Source of the DNA: Candidatus Paceibacter normanii SCGC AAA255-P19
GTDB taxonomy: Bacteria; Patescibacteriota; Minisyncoccia; Minisyncoccales; Paceibacteraceae
DNA length: 57,636 nucleotides
Direction: 5' to 3'
Assembly: GCA_000398025.1 (NCBI GenBank)
Contig: ASKX01000005.1
Location: 1-57,636 of the forward strand
Below, piece by piece: positions 47,157 through 55,614 of this stretch (position 1 is its first letter; each line of letters begins with the position of its first letter). The notes beneath the pieces were generated by a model. That model was not told the DNA's origin and did no database searches. It worked only from the letters and a program-made list of their open reading frames with translations. A program made the position numbers and the translations under genes.

Positions 47157-47288
47157 TTACTTTGTGTAATTTTCTACGATTTTAATCTCTTCTGGCGTGA
47201 GGCCGTAGAGTTTATAGACGAGCTGGTCAATTTGTTTTTCGTATTCGCGAACTTTGGCTTGTTTGGTTGGTTTTTTAAAAATAATCAT
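47157..47288 (-). pseudogene. C-terminal relic of a type IIG/Eco57I-like restriction-methylation enzyme
   Basis: The frame codes 43 residues including KQAKVREYEKQIDQLVYKLY and GLTPEEIKIVENYTK, which is how many class IIG (Eco57I/TaqI-like) enzymes and BREX-type methylases end. Nothing of the preceding more than 800 residues is present; the intact endonuclease gene begins 15 bases further. It is a leftover from an earlier restriction system at the same site. Confidence 0.75.
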
Positions 47289-47302
47289 CGTCGAGGAATC
47301 TC

Positions 47303-48346
47303 CTACTTCTTTATTCGGTATTCGCCTGATTCTAATTTAGATACAATCTCTTGAGTATATATACTGAAAGTCCTAAACGCGTCATCCTTCAACGGCTTAT
47401 CCTTTATCTGTAGGAGTTTCCCCTTGATTTTTTTCTCCACCCCTTCTATGTCATCAATGGTCTTTATGAATACGTTTGGTTCATTTCGTAATAGAAACCA
47501 CTCTTTATCGGTATTTTTACTTTTATCCAACAATTCTAGATCCTCTCGTGTCATTTTCGGAAATAGATAGTAGAATTTTTTATCGAAGAAATAGTACTTA
47601 GTAAGAAACATCTCACCTACCGCAATGTGACCTGCTCGTTGGGATCCGTCAGTAAAGTTTCTCCTACTTCTTCCGGCATATTTTATAACGTAATCGTCTT
47701 TTATTATTGTTGATCGCTTTTTTGCAAATTCTTTCCAGTCCCCCTTGTAAAATAACTGGAATTTTGTGTTGAATATTTCATGCATTTCTTCCAGATAACT
47801 TTTTATGAAATCAGCAAAGGAATTCTTGTCGCCATATCTTTCCAGTAACCCTTTTACTACTTTTAGGTCATCAGTAACTAAATAGTTGCCCCTTTCTACC
47901 TGAGAAGCGTAATAAGCCATTCCATATAAATCTGGCTGTATTTTACTAGAACCTTTTTTAAGATAATAAATCCCGATCAGGCCATTTTTTACAGCACCAA
48001 GCGCATGATGAAATCTTTGGTAAAGAGCATTACCAGCAGAATTCCGATTCAGCGCATCAGTTCCCTCTAAGGCAATGATTGGTTTTTTGTCTATTTTTTT
48101 ATTGTTAAAACCGTCTACCCATTCTTCATCAACATACCAACAAGCATCACACGACCCATAGGAAACACCATTAAAACCAAAGGTGAGACCTCCGTCAGAA
48201 AATAAATTTTGATCCTCTCTACTGCTTTGTGGAAATATCCTCAATTTTATATTCCCATACTCATAGCTAAGAGTATCTATTATTTCGCGTTTTATAATTT
48301 CGTCACTGGATAAAGCCATAAAATTATAGTTGTTTAATCTTTCCAA
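47303..48346 (-). CDS. Putative restriction endonuclease subunit 1
   Basis: 347 residues, soluble. VDEEWVDGFNNKKIDKKPIIALEGTDALNRNSAGNALYQRFHHALGAVKNGLIGIYYL could form a PD-(D/E)XK-like core with EGT in place of ExK, and an R-x-x-G-rich segment (RSRRNFTDGSQRAGHIAVGEMFLTKY) follows. I cannot assign a named family. It overlaps the second putative endonuclease gene by 23 bases and lies in one operon with two methylases, which is the main argument for the role. Confidence 0.6.
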   Translation of the reverse strand: MERLNNYNFMALSSDEIIKREIIDTLSYEYGNIKLRIFPQSSREDQNLFSDGGLTFGFNGVSYGSCDACWYVDEEWVDGFNNKKIDKKPIIALEGTDALNRNSAGNALYQRFHHALGAVKNGLIGIYYLKKGSSKIQPDLYGMAYYASQVERGNYLVTDDLKVVKGLLERYGDKNSFADFIKSYLEEMHEIFNTKFQLFYKGDWKEFAKKRSTIIKDDYVIKYAGRSRRNFTDGSQRAGHIAVGEMFLTKYYFFDKKFYYLFPKMTREDLELLDKSKNTDKEWFLLRNEPNVFIKTIDDIEGVEKKIKGKLLQIKDKPLKDDAFRTFSIYTQEIVSKLESGEYRIKK

Positions 48347-49406
48347 GGATTTCCTCTATATCAGTACTCAAAACAAAATCGACAAGATCAGACTCTTTAT
48401 CCAGAGGAGACCTCTTTATACTTAAGTAAAATTCTTTCAACTCATCGTTAGTGAAATTAGCAATCAGGTAAAATTTAATGTAATTTTCTAACCACTGGAT
48501 ATAATCCTCTTTTGACAAAGGATTTTTTAAAACATAGCTATCCTGAGGAGGAATAATTGTAATTTTGAAATCTTCGTTAAAAGTGACCAGACCAAAGTAA
48601 TTCTCCGACGGACTAGTTTTTGATGGATGAATTTCAAAACCTTTATCAAACAAACTTGTTTCCAAGTATTTTTTTAATTGTTTAGACATTTGAGAAGTGC
48701 CGGTCTTTGCTTCACCAACCAGCAACTCAGAATCTTTTGCTTCGAACATGTCACCATTAAAATCTTTAAAGTTCCTGATCAAGGCAAGTTCAATAACATG
48801 AAAGCCACGACCAGACAAAAAGCCGGATTTATGAATTTTCTGTATCGTATTTACTAGTCCGTATCCAGCAAAATCAGGAGAACCTAAAGAATGGGCAAGT
48901 GGCACCTGATTCTCAACAATAAAACCAAGGTTCTTAAAATATTCTGCGGCAAGATACTCCATCAATGGTTCCATCCCATTACCTTGCTTACTCGTCTCTA
49001 TCCGCTGAATAATATATTGTTCTGGATTCTCAATTTTACTAAACTTCTCTTCCAAAAAAGAGGACAGATCCCTCTCCGAATCAAATTCGACTGGCACGAC
49101 ATACTTATCTCCATCAAATAAATAACTCTTTGCTTGAGATAATATATAGGGTGTATTTTTCAATACACCATTATCAAAAATCCCGGATACAAACTTGTAG
49201 TTGAATGCATTGTAAAAAAGCTTGAGTAAACCTTTTGGTGTAAAGGGGTAGATTGGATTTTCTAAATACCCGGCACCGGTGATGCTACTATAAATAAAAG
49301 CATCTCTTGCGGGCATTTTGATTGCTTTCCCTAGATTAGTATCCACTATTTCATAGTTGAAATTTGCCTTAAATATTTTGAAATAATCTTTTTTGTATAT
49401 TTCCAT
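48324..49406 (-). CDS. Putative restriction endonuclease subunit 2 (PD-(D/E)XK)
   Basis: 360 residues. LGSPDFAGYG (Asp178) and ELLVGEAKTG (Glu232, Lys234) make a classical PD-x53-ExK catalytic site, with an upstream helix EPLMEYLAAEYFKNLGF supplying an acidic residue. The N-terminal third may bind DNA. It overlaps the first methylase by 38 bases and subunit 1 by 23, so all are translated together. Two endonuclease genes with two methylases recall heterodimeric enzymes such as Bpu10I or BbvCI. Confidence 0.7.
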   Translation of the reverse strand: MEIYKKDYFKIFKANFNYEIVDTNLGKAIKMPARDAFIYSSITGAGYLENPIYPFTPKGLLKLFYNAFNYKFVSGIFDNGVLKNTPYILSQAKSYLFDGDKYVVPVEFDSERDLSSFLEEKFSKIENPEQYIIQRIETSKQGNGMEPLMEYLAAEYFKNLGFIVENQVPLAHSLGSPDFAGYGLVNTIQKIHKSGFLSGRGFHVIELALIRNFKDFNGDMFEAKDSELLVGEAKTGTSQMSKQLKKYLETSLFDKGFEIHPSKTSPSENYFGLVTFNEDFKITIIPPQDSYVLKNPLSKEDYIQWLENYIKFYLIANFTNDELKEFYLSIKRSPLDKESDLVDFVLSTDIEEILGKIKQL

Positions 49407-50979
49407 AATTTGATTCGATTATTTGCTGAAAGAGGCCAATCACCTTTTCAACATTTAACTTTTCGCAAGCGTAAATTGTATATCCCTCAAAAATCTTACT
49501 GAGCACGACAGCAACAAATAAGTCGTATGCTTTATTTAGGTTAAACAAAGCACCATTATTATCACCAAGATAGTCAACAATATCCCTCGCTATCTCCTCG
49601 GGATGCACCCCTTTATTTTTCGAGTTAATCTTTCCTCTCGTATTTTTAAATGTTACATAAAAATCTGATTTTGGTGAGAATTTTGACCAACTTTTATTAT
49701 AAGGACTACCAAGGGTGCTATAGGAGAAAATATCTTCTAAGGTCATCCCACGATCTCGAATAAGTTCTGCAACTGTGATCCAGATATTTAGATCTTTATT
49801 CTGAAATGCCAAAGTAAAATATCCATCTTTTTTTAGAACCCTTTTAGCCTCAGCGATGAATGATTTTAATTGATTTTGATATTCACTAAAACCCTTTTCC
49901 CGAACAGGGTTGATAATTACTTCCTCTTCTATTCTAAAATCCTTTCCTAACCAACAATTCCAAATGTACGAAAGTTCTGAATACTGAATTGTGTCACCAT
50001 AGGGCGGATCTGTTATCAAATAATCTACAGACCCATTTTTAACCTCCTTCATCTTCAAAGAAGATTTGTTGTATATCTTGTGCCTACCTAATCCATTGGA
50101 ATCATTTATCTTACTTCTCTCTGCCAAAGCCTCTTTTGCCAGTCGTACATTATTTAATCTGTCTAAGAATCTCCACCATACATTTTCTTCAATAAAATCA
50201 TCCGGTATCCAGAAATTATTTACACTAAGGGGCCGGACATTCTCTGCTTTTAATTTACTAACATGGAGAAGAGTGTTGGTGAATGCAAGTAGGAACAAAT
50301 CTTTATTGGCTAGCTTTGATCTTTGGATTACATCATACAAAAGAGCCAAAGAAAGCAAGTTTCTCTTAGTAAACATATCTGATACCCTACTAACCCCCTT
50401 ATAAGAAAATCTGTCTTTATAGAACTTCTTTGGAAATTTCTTATCCGGATATTCTAAATCTTTAGAGAATCTAATTTTAGGATTTAAATTTTTTTCTTCC
50501 AAGACTGTTTTTGTTTTATTTTTAAACAACCCATCTGCTATCACGGCGTTGTATTTCTGGGAATTCTTATGACCAAGAATCGTGTACAGAATGTATTTAT
50601 CGTCACCAACATAATACAGATCCATTATTTTTTTTGATACTTCTTCTTGGAGTATGTTTAAGTCATTATTTGCACTGTTTTCGTCATAATCTGTATTAAG
50701 TGAATTCTCTGCAAGGAAGGTGGCAAATGGATTTAAATCATACCCAACAAAATGTCTACCGGACAAAATTGCTTCTAATCCTATAGTTCCACTACCGCAA
50801 AAGGGGTCGAGAACAGTTTCACCGTTGTTTGAATATTTTTTTACATATTCTCCAATAATAAACCATGGTTTGCGTGACCAATATTTATGCAATCTCGCGA
50901 CTCGAGAAAACTTACGATCGTACTCAAAATCGTTTATATCTATAAAATTATTAACAATTTTTTCTAAGTTCACTGACAT
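49369..50979 (-). CDS. DNA methyltransferase M1 (amino-methylating)
   Basis: 536 residues. RLHKYWSRKPWFIIGEYVKKYS then TVLDPFCGSGTIGLEAILSGR is the SAM-binding motif I, VDYLITDPPYGDTIQYSELSYIW the DPPY catalytic motif, and FTLAFQNKD a later strand. The motif order I ... IV with a long insert between is that of DUF1156-like or alpha/gamma amino-methylases, targeting adenine N6 or cytosine N4. It should protect one strand of the target recognised by the downstream nuclease subunits. Confidence 0.88.
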   Translation of the reverse strand: MSVNLEKIVNNFIDINDFEYDRKFSRVARLHKYWSRKPWFIIGEYVKKYSNNGETVLDPFCGSGTIGLEAILSGRHFVGYDLNPFATFLAENSLNTDYDENSANNDLNILQEEVSKKIMDLYYVGDDKYILYTILGHKNSQKYNAVIADGLFKNKTKTVLEEKNLNPKIRFSKDLEYPDKKFPKKFYKDRFSYKGVSRVSDMFTKRNLLSLALLYDVIQRSKLANKDLFLLAFTNTLLHVSKLKAENVRPLSVNNFWIPDDFIEENVWWRFLDRLNNVRLAKEALAERSKINDSNGLGRHKIYNKSSLKMKEVKNGSVDYLITDPPYGDTIQYSELSYIWNCWLGKDFRIEEEVIINPVREKGFSEYQNQLKSFIAEAKRVLKKDGYFTLAFQNKDLNIWITVAELIRDRGMTLEDIFSYSTLGSPYNKSWSKFSPKSDFYVTFKNTRGKINSKNKGVHPEEIARDIVDYLGDNNGALFNLNKAYDLFVAVVLSKIFEGYTIYACEKLNVEKVIGLFQQIIESNYGNIQKRLFQNI

Positions 50980-50980
50980 T

Positions 50981-52003
50981 TTATTTCTTTTGAAAAATTA
51001 AACAGTAGTGATGGAGGATATTGCTTGCCCATGCAGACGGATATCCATACGGGGCAAGTCCTATTTTATCTTGGATCCAGACCTTTTCATCTTTGAGCTC
51101 ATATTTTTTTGAAAGAATTCTCGCCAAATCCCAAGCGAGCGGGTAAAATTTACCCTCCTTCTTTACATTTTTAACTATGACAACCAGATACCCCTTTTTC
51201 TTTAATAGATCATAAACATCAAAATAAACCTTCGCTAACCTTTCCAAGAAGATTTCATAATCACCAATATTCCCCAAGTCTTCCGTCCTTGTAGAGTAGT
51301 TGTAGTCTAAACTATTTTTAGTTCTTTTATTCTTAAAATCCTTAGTGCTTCGATTTAGTACATCCCAGTAGGGGGGCGAAGATATTGAGAATGCTATTTC
51401 AGGAATTTTAAAATTTTTTATATTCTCTGCGCTATCATTAAAAATATTCTTCTTGAACTTAGGAGTTCTTTTAACGGAGATATCACAATATTTCTTATTC
51501 AATTCAATCCCATATCCAACCCTTCCTGTCCGGTTACATGCAACAAGAGTGCTACCTATACCACTAAAGGGGTCGAGAACAGTTTCACCTTTTTTTGTAA
51601 AAAATTCAACGAACTTTTCAATCATCGTTGGCGAGAAGGTCGCCGGGTGATCTTTTGAATTAGGCGATGCAGCTCTTTCCTCTTTTAAATCCTTGTGTAA
51701 AGCATTAAAGACAAACCAACTACAAGTAAACTTGACCCATTCTTTGCCCGTTAACTCGTTTATTGGGTTTGAAAGATCGTAAGCCCCCTCTTCAGGGTCA
51801 ATTAAAACAGCCTTAGCTGCTTTTACATCGCCCCCGGGGTTATACAAAGCAACTTCTGACCAATTCTTTAAAAAACGCTCAGGCACTGAATCCTTTTTAT
51901 CTTTGAGCAAGTTTGCTAATTTTCGCTTTGCTTGTTCATTCTTCTTTTTATCCTTTACAGGAACTACGCTTTTCCCTTCTTTGTAATAAAAATAATGTTT
52001 CAT
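50981..52003 (-). CDS. DNA methyltransferase M2 (N4-cytosine-type)
   Basis: 340 residues. KKGETVLDPFSGIGSTLVACNRTGRVGYGIELNKKYCDI is motif I and AFSISSPPYWDVLNRST carries SPPYW, the N4-cytosine methylase signature. GYLVVIVKNV and YGYPSAWASNILHHYCLIF complete the fold. It ends 2 bases before M1 starts. Two different methylases suggest an asymmetric recognition sequence with each strand modified separately. Confidence 0.9.
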   Translation of the reverse strand: MKHYFYYKEGKSVVPVKDKKKNEQAKRKLANLLKDKKDSVPERFLKNWSEVALYNPGGDVKAAKAVLIDPEEGAYDLSNPINELTGKEWVKFTCSWFVFNALHKDLKEERAASPNSKDHPATFSPTMIEKFVEFFTKKGETVLDPFSGIGSTLVACNRTGRVGYGIELNKKYCDISVKRTPKFKKNIFNDSAENIKNFKIPEIAFSISSPPYWDVLNRSTKDFKNKRTKNSLDYNYSTRTEDLGNIGDYEIFLERLAKVYFDVYDLLKKKGYLVVIVKNVKKEGKFYPLAWDLARILSKKYELKDEKVWIQDKIGLAPYGYPSAWASNILHHYCLIFQKK

Positions 52004-52092
52004 ATGTTTGGCAGAGATGAAATCACGGGCATATCCCTCCTTTCCTTCGGGTTCAGCTTTAATATCTTCTTTTGTTTTTTATACTGTGCCAT
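52000..52092 (-). CDS. Possible 30-residue basic peptide before M2
   Basis: The frame MAQYKKQKKILKLNPKERRD and ten more residues ends in a TGA that overlaps the M2 start (ATGA). Coupling of this kind is typical of real genes. It may be a leader or the stub of a controller protein, but no helix-turn-helix can be seen in so short a sequence. Confidence 0.3.
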   Translation of the reverse strand: MAQYKKQKKILKLNPKERRDMPVISSLPNI

Positions 52093-52097
52093 GCGGT

Positions 52098-52781
52098 TTA
52101 TATTAACCTTCCATTTTTGAAACTAAAATAATTGTTTTTCGTAACAATAATATGATCTACCACTTCAATGCCTAAAATTTTGCCCGCTTCTGTTAACCGT
52201 TTTGTTATCTCCAAATCATCTTCTGACGGCTCGGGGTCGCCTGAAGGATGATTATGAGCAAATATAACCGAGGCGGCTTTGTTTTTGATGGCTTCTGCAA
52301 ATACTTCGCGCGGGTGAACAACGCTAGCATTAAGACTGCCAACCGAAACTTCTGCGATTGAGTGGTTTCTGCTATTAAGAGCAATGATATAAAAATGTTC
52401 CTTGTGATAATTTTTAAGTTTACTTTTTATTAATTTATAAACTTTTTCCGGATCGGTAAGTTCTTTGCTTTTGTAAGGCAGGGTTTGAGTAGAAAGCCGA
52501 CGACCGATTTCAAAAGCGGCTTTTATTTGAGCGGCTTTAGCCAGTCCAATTCCTTTGATTGAAGACAGTTCCTCAATACTTGCTTCGGCTAATTTTTGTA
52601 AACTTCCAAAATGGCTCAAAAGTTTTTGGGCGGTGACCGTCACCGATTCACCCGCAACGCCGCGCCCCAAAATAAGCTGCAGTAATTCTTGAGCCGAGAG
52701 CGCTTGTTCGCCAAACTTAACTAATCGCTCACGCGGACGCTCATCAGTTGGCAAATCGTGAAGTGTGAATGATTTTCTCAT
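52098..52781 (-). CDS. radC: RadC/JAB-domain protein
   Basis: 227 residues. An N-terminal UPF0758 helical region with an HhH motif (IEELSSIKGIGLAKAAQIKAAFEIGRR) is followed by the JAB1/MPN metal site VIFAHNHPSGDPEPSEDDLEITKRL (H-x-H-x7-S-x2-D). Despite the name, a DNA-repair role is doubtful; RadC-type genes often lie near mobile or defence regions, as here beside the restriction island. Confidence 0.95.
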   Translation of the reverse strand: MRKSFTLHDLPTDERPRERLVKFGEQALSAQELLQLILGRGVAGESVTVTAQKLLSHFGSLQKLAEASIEELSSIKGIGLAKAAQIKAAFEIGRRLSTQTLPYKSKELTDPEKVYKLIKSKLKNYHKEHFYIIALNSRNHSIAEVSVGSLNASVVHPREVFAEAIKNKAASVIFAHNHPSGDPEPSEDDLEITKRLTEAGKILGIEVVDHIIVTKNNYFSFKNGRLI

Positions 52782-52811
52782 AATTATTTTGTTCTAATTA
52801 ATAGTCACTGA

Positions 52812-53282
52812 TTACATATTAAGTTGCCAGATGGCGAAGTTTAAAACGGTGGCGAAAGTAACCCAGAGAAGATACGGAACAAAAAGAAGACCGGAAAGCT
52901 TTTCTATTTTGTAGAATTTAAGAATAGTAATGGCAATCACCCCCCAGAGAATAATAATTTCCAGAAGAGCCAGAAAGGGATTCATCAAGCCAAAAAAGAT
53001 AACTGACCACCAAGCATTAAGAACCAATTGCAGGAAGTAAAGCTGTAAAGCTAATTTAGCTCCGGGCTCTCTCCTCTTTTGCCAGACAAAGAAGACGGCA
53101 ATGCCCATTAGCACGTAAAGGGTAATCCAGGCGGGCGCAAAAAGCCAGTTGGGAGGACTAAAGAAAGGTTTCTCAAGATAAACGTACCAGGTTTGAATAC
53201 TGGGAGCCGTAAAAATAGAACCAATGACTCCTGCCAGCTGAGCTACGACAATGGAAATAATTATGGTTAGAATTTTCTTCAT
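52812..53282 (-). CDS. tspO: TspO/MBR family membrane protein
   Basis: 156 residues with five membrane helices. SIQTWYVYLEKPFFSPPNWLFAPAWITLYVLMG and QLVLNAWWSVIFFGLMNPFLAL carry the aromatic-rich TspO/translocator-protein signature that binds porphyrins and cholesterol in homologues. No porphyrin genes are visible. Its start overlaps the stop of the next gene by 4 bases. Confidence 0.94.
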   Translation of the reverse strand: MKKILTIIISIVVAQLAGVIGSIFTAPSIQTWYVYLEKPFFSPPNWLFAPAWITLYVLMGIAVFFVWQKRREPGAKLALQLYFLQLVLNAWWSVIFFGLMNPFLALLEIIILWGVIAITILKFYKIEKLSGLLFVPYLLWVTFATVLNFAIWQLNM

Positions 53283-53590
53283 TTGAATAGTTTCCTTTGT
53301 CTAAAGGTTTTGGAGGTTTCCAGGGCGATTTTCTTGCCGAGTTTGGTGAGAGAAAAAGAGGTTTTAGGATCGCCGGTGATTAATCTTCTTTTTCGAAGGG
53401 CTCGCAACTGGCGGTCTAGTTTAAGGGAATCGGGCCATTGAGGATATTTTGAAAAACTAAAAGATTCGGGAAACAAGCTAAAACACTCTTTAATCAGCCG
53501 CTCAAAAGTGCATTTTTCTTTGTTTTCCACTACTGAATTGACGCCAAAAATAATGAGGTCGGTAATTGAAGTTTTTGGTTCTCGTTTCAT
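53279..53590 (-). CDS. Small winged-helix-like protein
   Basis: 103 residues. KCTFERLIKECFSLFPESFSFSKYPQWPDSLKLDRQLRALRKRRLITGDPKTSFSLTKLGKKIALE has the helix-turn-helix plus wing pattern of small DNA-binding proteins often found beside restriction or defence genes. No named family. It sits between tspO and the GerMN gene with minimal gaps. Confidence 0.7.
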   Translation of the reverse strand: MKREPKTSITDLIIFGVNSVVENKEKCTFERLIKECFSLFPESFSFSKYPQWPDSLKLDRQLRALRKRRLITGDPKTSFSLTKLGKKIALETSKTFRQRKLFK

Positions 53591-53592
53591 TT

Positions 53593-54096
53593 TTAAGGTT
53601 GTAAGATGTCTTCGGTACGGTCGTCAATTGAAATTATTACACTATTTACAGTTGGAAACTGCATTAAGGTATCAGTAATCTGGACCCGGATAGCGGCTAC
53701 CCGGCAGGAACCGCCAACCTGGAATTCCAACTGTTCATCAAAATTAACTGTAACTACTCCGTCTATCATAGAAAGGGTTTGTATTTTGACTCCAGAGTTA
53801 ATGCTGGTGAAATATCCCTGGGTTTTCTCTTCTTCGGTCGGTCCTTTCAAAAGCTCATTTAAAGCGGCTTCGACTACAGTCTGGGTTTTGACAATTTCTC
53901 TCTTGACCGGAAAAACCTTTCCGCAGTCCAAGGCTACCGGATTTTTTCCGCTGTTACTGAAAAAAGCTAAAACAATCATAGTTTCTTCGGCTGGTTGGTC
54001 TAATTCTGGCTGACCCAAAGGATAATAAAGCTTAAAGGCAAAGTAGCCAGCCAAAACCACCAAAAATGTTATCAAAAAGATTGGTAATTTATTCAT
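53593..54096 (-). CDS. GerMN-domain lipoprotein-like/anchored protein
   Basis: 167 residues with an N-terminal membrane helix (about 5-24) and a GerMN domain: VVEAALNELLKGPTEEEKTQGYFTSINSGVKIQTLSMIDGVVTVNFDEQLEFQVGGSCRVAAIRVQITDTLMQFPTVNSVIISID. Such domains occur in spore germination and general envelope proteins. No lipobox Cys is seen, so it is probably membrane-anchored. Confidence 0.9.
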   Translation of the reverse strand: MNKLPIFLITFLVVLAGYFAFKLYYPLGQPELDQPAEETMIVLAFFSNSGKNPVALDCGKVFPVKREIVKTQTVVEAALNELLKGPTEEEKTQGYFTSINSGVKIQTLSMIDGVVTVNFDEQLEFQVGGSCRVAAIRVQITDTLMQFPTVNSVIISIDDRTEDILQP

Positions 54097-54134
54097 TTAC
54101 CGAGCTTTCATTCTTTTATTTATTTATAAATATG

Positions 54135-54174
54135 AAAGTGAAGGTGAAGATGAGGATAAAATCCTCATCGCCTT
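54135..54174. repeat. Hairpin element between small basic gene and GerMN gene
   Basis: GTGAAGGTGAA then GATGAGGAT-aaa-ATCCTCATC-GCC, perfect 9-base arms and both family flanks. Confidence 0.88.
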
Positions 54175-54292
54175 ACTTTTTCTTTTTTTGCTTGCCTTTG
54201 ATTCGACGGTGTTCCAGGCGGGTAGCTAAAGTCCAGGCGCGGGTGGGCCTTTGATCCCTTTTCTTATACGGCTTAGGTTTGAATTTTTGCAT
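54173..54292 (-). CDS. Very small, strongly basic protein (39 residues)
   Basis: The frame starts one base after the SPFH stop and reads MQKFKPKPYKKRDQRPTRAW and TLATRLEHRRIKGKQKKKK. Composition (about half Lys/Arg), coupling to the SPFH gene and a stop directly at a hairpin element support a real gene. Nucleic-acid or ribosome binding is a guess from charge alone. Confidence 0.6.
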   Translation of the reverse strand: MQKFKPKPYKKRDQRPTRAWTLATRLEHRRIKGKQKKKK

Positions 54293-54293
54293 T

Positions 54294-55055
54294 TTACTTT
54301 TTTCCTTCTTCTGGCAGGTCTTTGCCGAATCTTTCAAAGGCCCTTAAAATCTCTAGGGGCACGGCAAAAACAATGGTGTTTGACTGATCAGAGCTGATGT
54401 CGTTGATTGATTGAAGGGTTCTCAAATGCAAAGCTCCCCTGGCTTCTGATAAAGTATTGGCGGCTTTAGCCATGTTGCTAGCAGCAATCACTTCTCCTTC
54501 TGCCTTAATAATAATGGCTCTTTTTTCTCTCTCAGCTTCCGCCTGCTTGCCAATCACTCTTTTCATTTCTTCTGGCAGGGTTATGTCTTTTAGCTCAACG
54601 TTGATAACCTCAATCCCCCAAGGGTCTGAAGCTTTATCTATAATGTCTCTGATATTTTCTGAAACCCTGTCTCTGGCAGAAAGAAGCTCATCCAAATCAA
54701 CCTGACCCACGGCGTTTCTCATTGTGGTTTGAGCCAACTGGGAAATGGCGTAGAAAAAATTCTCTACTTCTAAAACCGCCTTATCTGCCTCCCTGATTTT
54801 GTAGTAAATAACGGCATTTACACTGACGGAAATGTTGTCTCTGGTAATTGCCTCCTGATTGGGTACGTCCACTGCCTTGACTCTTAAATCTACCTTTTTG
54901 TAAAACTGAATAATCGGCCAGACCAGCCTCCAGCCAGGATTCATCAAGCCAGAAAATTTACCCAGGGTGAATCTAAGTCCTTTCTCATACTGATTAATCT
55001 GTTTAATGGAAATCAGAATAATGAATACAACTATTCCTAAAATTGGATATGGCAT
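54294..55055 (-). CDS. SPFH/stomatin-like membrane protein
   Basis: 253 residues: an N-terminal membrane helix (about 3-18), the SPFH/Band 7 domain (INQYEKGLRFTLGKFSGLMNPGWRLVWPIIQFYKKVDLRVKAVDVPNQ; TRDNISVSVNAVIYYKI), and a C-terminal coiled coil (IGKQAEAEREKRAIIIKAEGE). It scaffolds membrane microdomains or proteases in homologues. The usual NfeD partner is absent; the small basic gene follows instead. Confidence 0.94.
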   Translation of the reverse strand: MPYPILGIVVFIILISIKQINQYEKGLRFTLGKFSGLMNPGWRLVWPIIQFYKKVDLRVKAVDVPNQEAITRDNISVSVNAVIYYKIREADKAVLEVENFFYAISQLAQTTMRNAVGQVDLDELLSARDRVSENIRDIIDKASDPWGIEVINVELKDITLPEEMKRVIGKQAEAEREKRAIIIKAEGEVIAASNMAKAANTLSEARGALHLRTLQSINDISSDQSNTIVFAVPLEILRAFERFGKDLPEEGKK

Positions 55056-55150
55056 ATTTTTAAATGGTTAATGTTAATAACTTATATTTCAGACCTTTTT
55101 GAATAAATCTATCTTAATTTTGGCACTTTTTTGAGGGTTTGTCTATTGAC

Positions 55151-55178
55151 TTGACATTTTATTTGGCTGGCATATAAT
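55151..55178 (+). promoter_or_regulatory. Consensus promoter for the zinc-ribbon leader
   Basis: TTGACA, 16 bases ending GGCA, TATAAT: both hexamers are perfect. It is the strongest promoter in the window. Confidence 0.9.
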
Positions 55179-55184
55179 GGACAC

Positions 55185-55378
55185 CAGACGATAAGTTAGC
55201 GTATCTTAAACGAGTCTTTAATCACCAAACTTCCGCAATGGAAGTGAAGGTAGAAAAGAAGGCAAAGCCTTCTTTGATAAAGTTTAAAGTAGTAGTTAAG
55301 TGAGCGGCTCTTATCGGAAAGGTCGCTTTTTCGTTTTAGTGCATCCTGTGTCTTCTACGGAAGATGTAGGATAAAATC
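55185..55378 (+). ncRNA. Structured leader (or small RNA) before the zinc-ribbon gene
   Basis: About 190 bases separate the promoter from the zinc-ribbon ATG. In order: a degenerate family hairpin AGAAGGC-aaa-GCCTTCT (near 55253-55275), a terminator-like AGCGGCT...GGTCGCT followed by TTTTTCGTTTT (55310-55336), and a 13-pair stem with TACG tetraloop (55343-55372) ending six bases before the ATG. A 21-codon frame from ATG 55239 also lies inside. The layout suits attenuation or a stand-alone small RNA; there is no match to a known RNA family. Confidence 0.5.
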
Positions 55379-55567
55379 ATGGCATTCGATAAATCTAGCT
55401 CTGGGAGAGGGTTTACGCCTCGCGAAACAGTCAAAGGCAATTGGAAATGCGCTGACTGTGGAGCTGAAATCACTGAACTTCCTTTCGAACCAGCCCCTGA
55501 CAGACCAATTTATTGCCGGGACTGCTGGTCAAAAAGAAGGTCTCAAAACAGAGGTTTTGAACGCTAA
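55379..55567 (+). CDS. CxxC-x17-CxxC zinc-ribbon protein
   Basis: 62 residues. NWKCADCGAEITELPFEPAPDRPIYCRDCWSKRR contains two CxxC pairs 17 residues apart, a small zinc-ribbon family abundant in CPR genomes and thought to bind nucleic acid or protein. Ser/Gly/Arg-rich flanks suggest RNA contact. No SD, but a stable hairpin ends just before the start. A strong terminator follows. Confidence 0.93.
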   Translation: MAFDKSSSGRGFTPRETVKGNWKCADCGAEITELPFEPAPDRPIYCRDCWSKRRSQNRGFER

Positions 55568-55576
55568 TCCCAGATT

Positions 55577-55606
55577 AAAAAACCCCGCTTCTGGCGGGGT
55601 TTTTTA
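55577..55606. terminator. Bidirectional terminator
   Basis: AAAAAACCCCGC-ttct-GGCGGGGTTTTTT serves the zinc-ribbon gene and the convergent metallopeptidase gene. Confidence 0.93.
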
Positions 55607-55614
55607 TTTTGTCT

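Noticed and set aside
55239..55304. 21-codon gene inside the zinc-ribbon leader
   Set aside because: No SD, and it is largely made of hairpin-element sequence; noted only as part of the leader.
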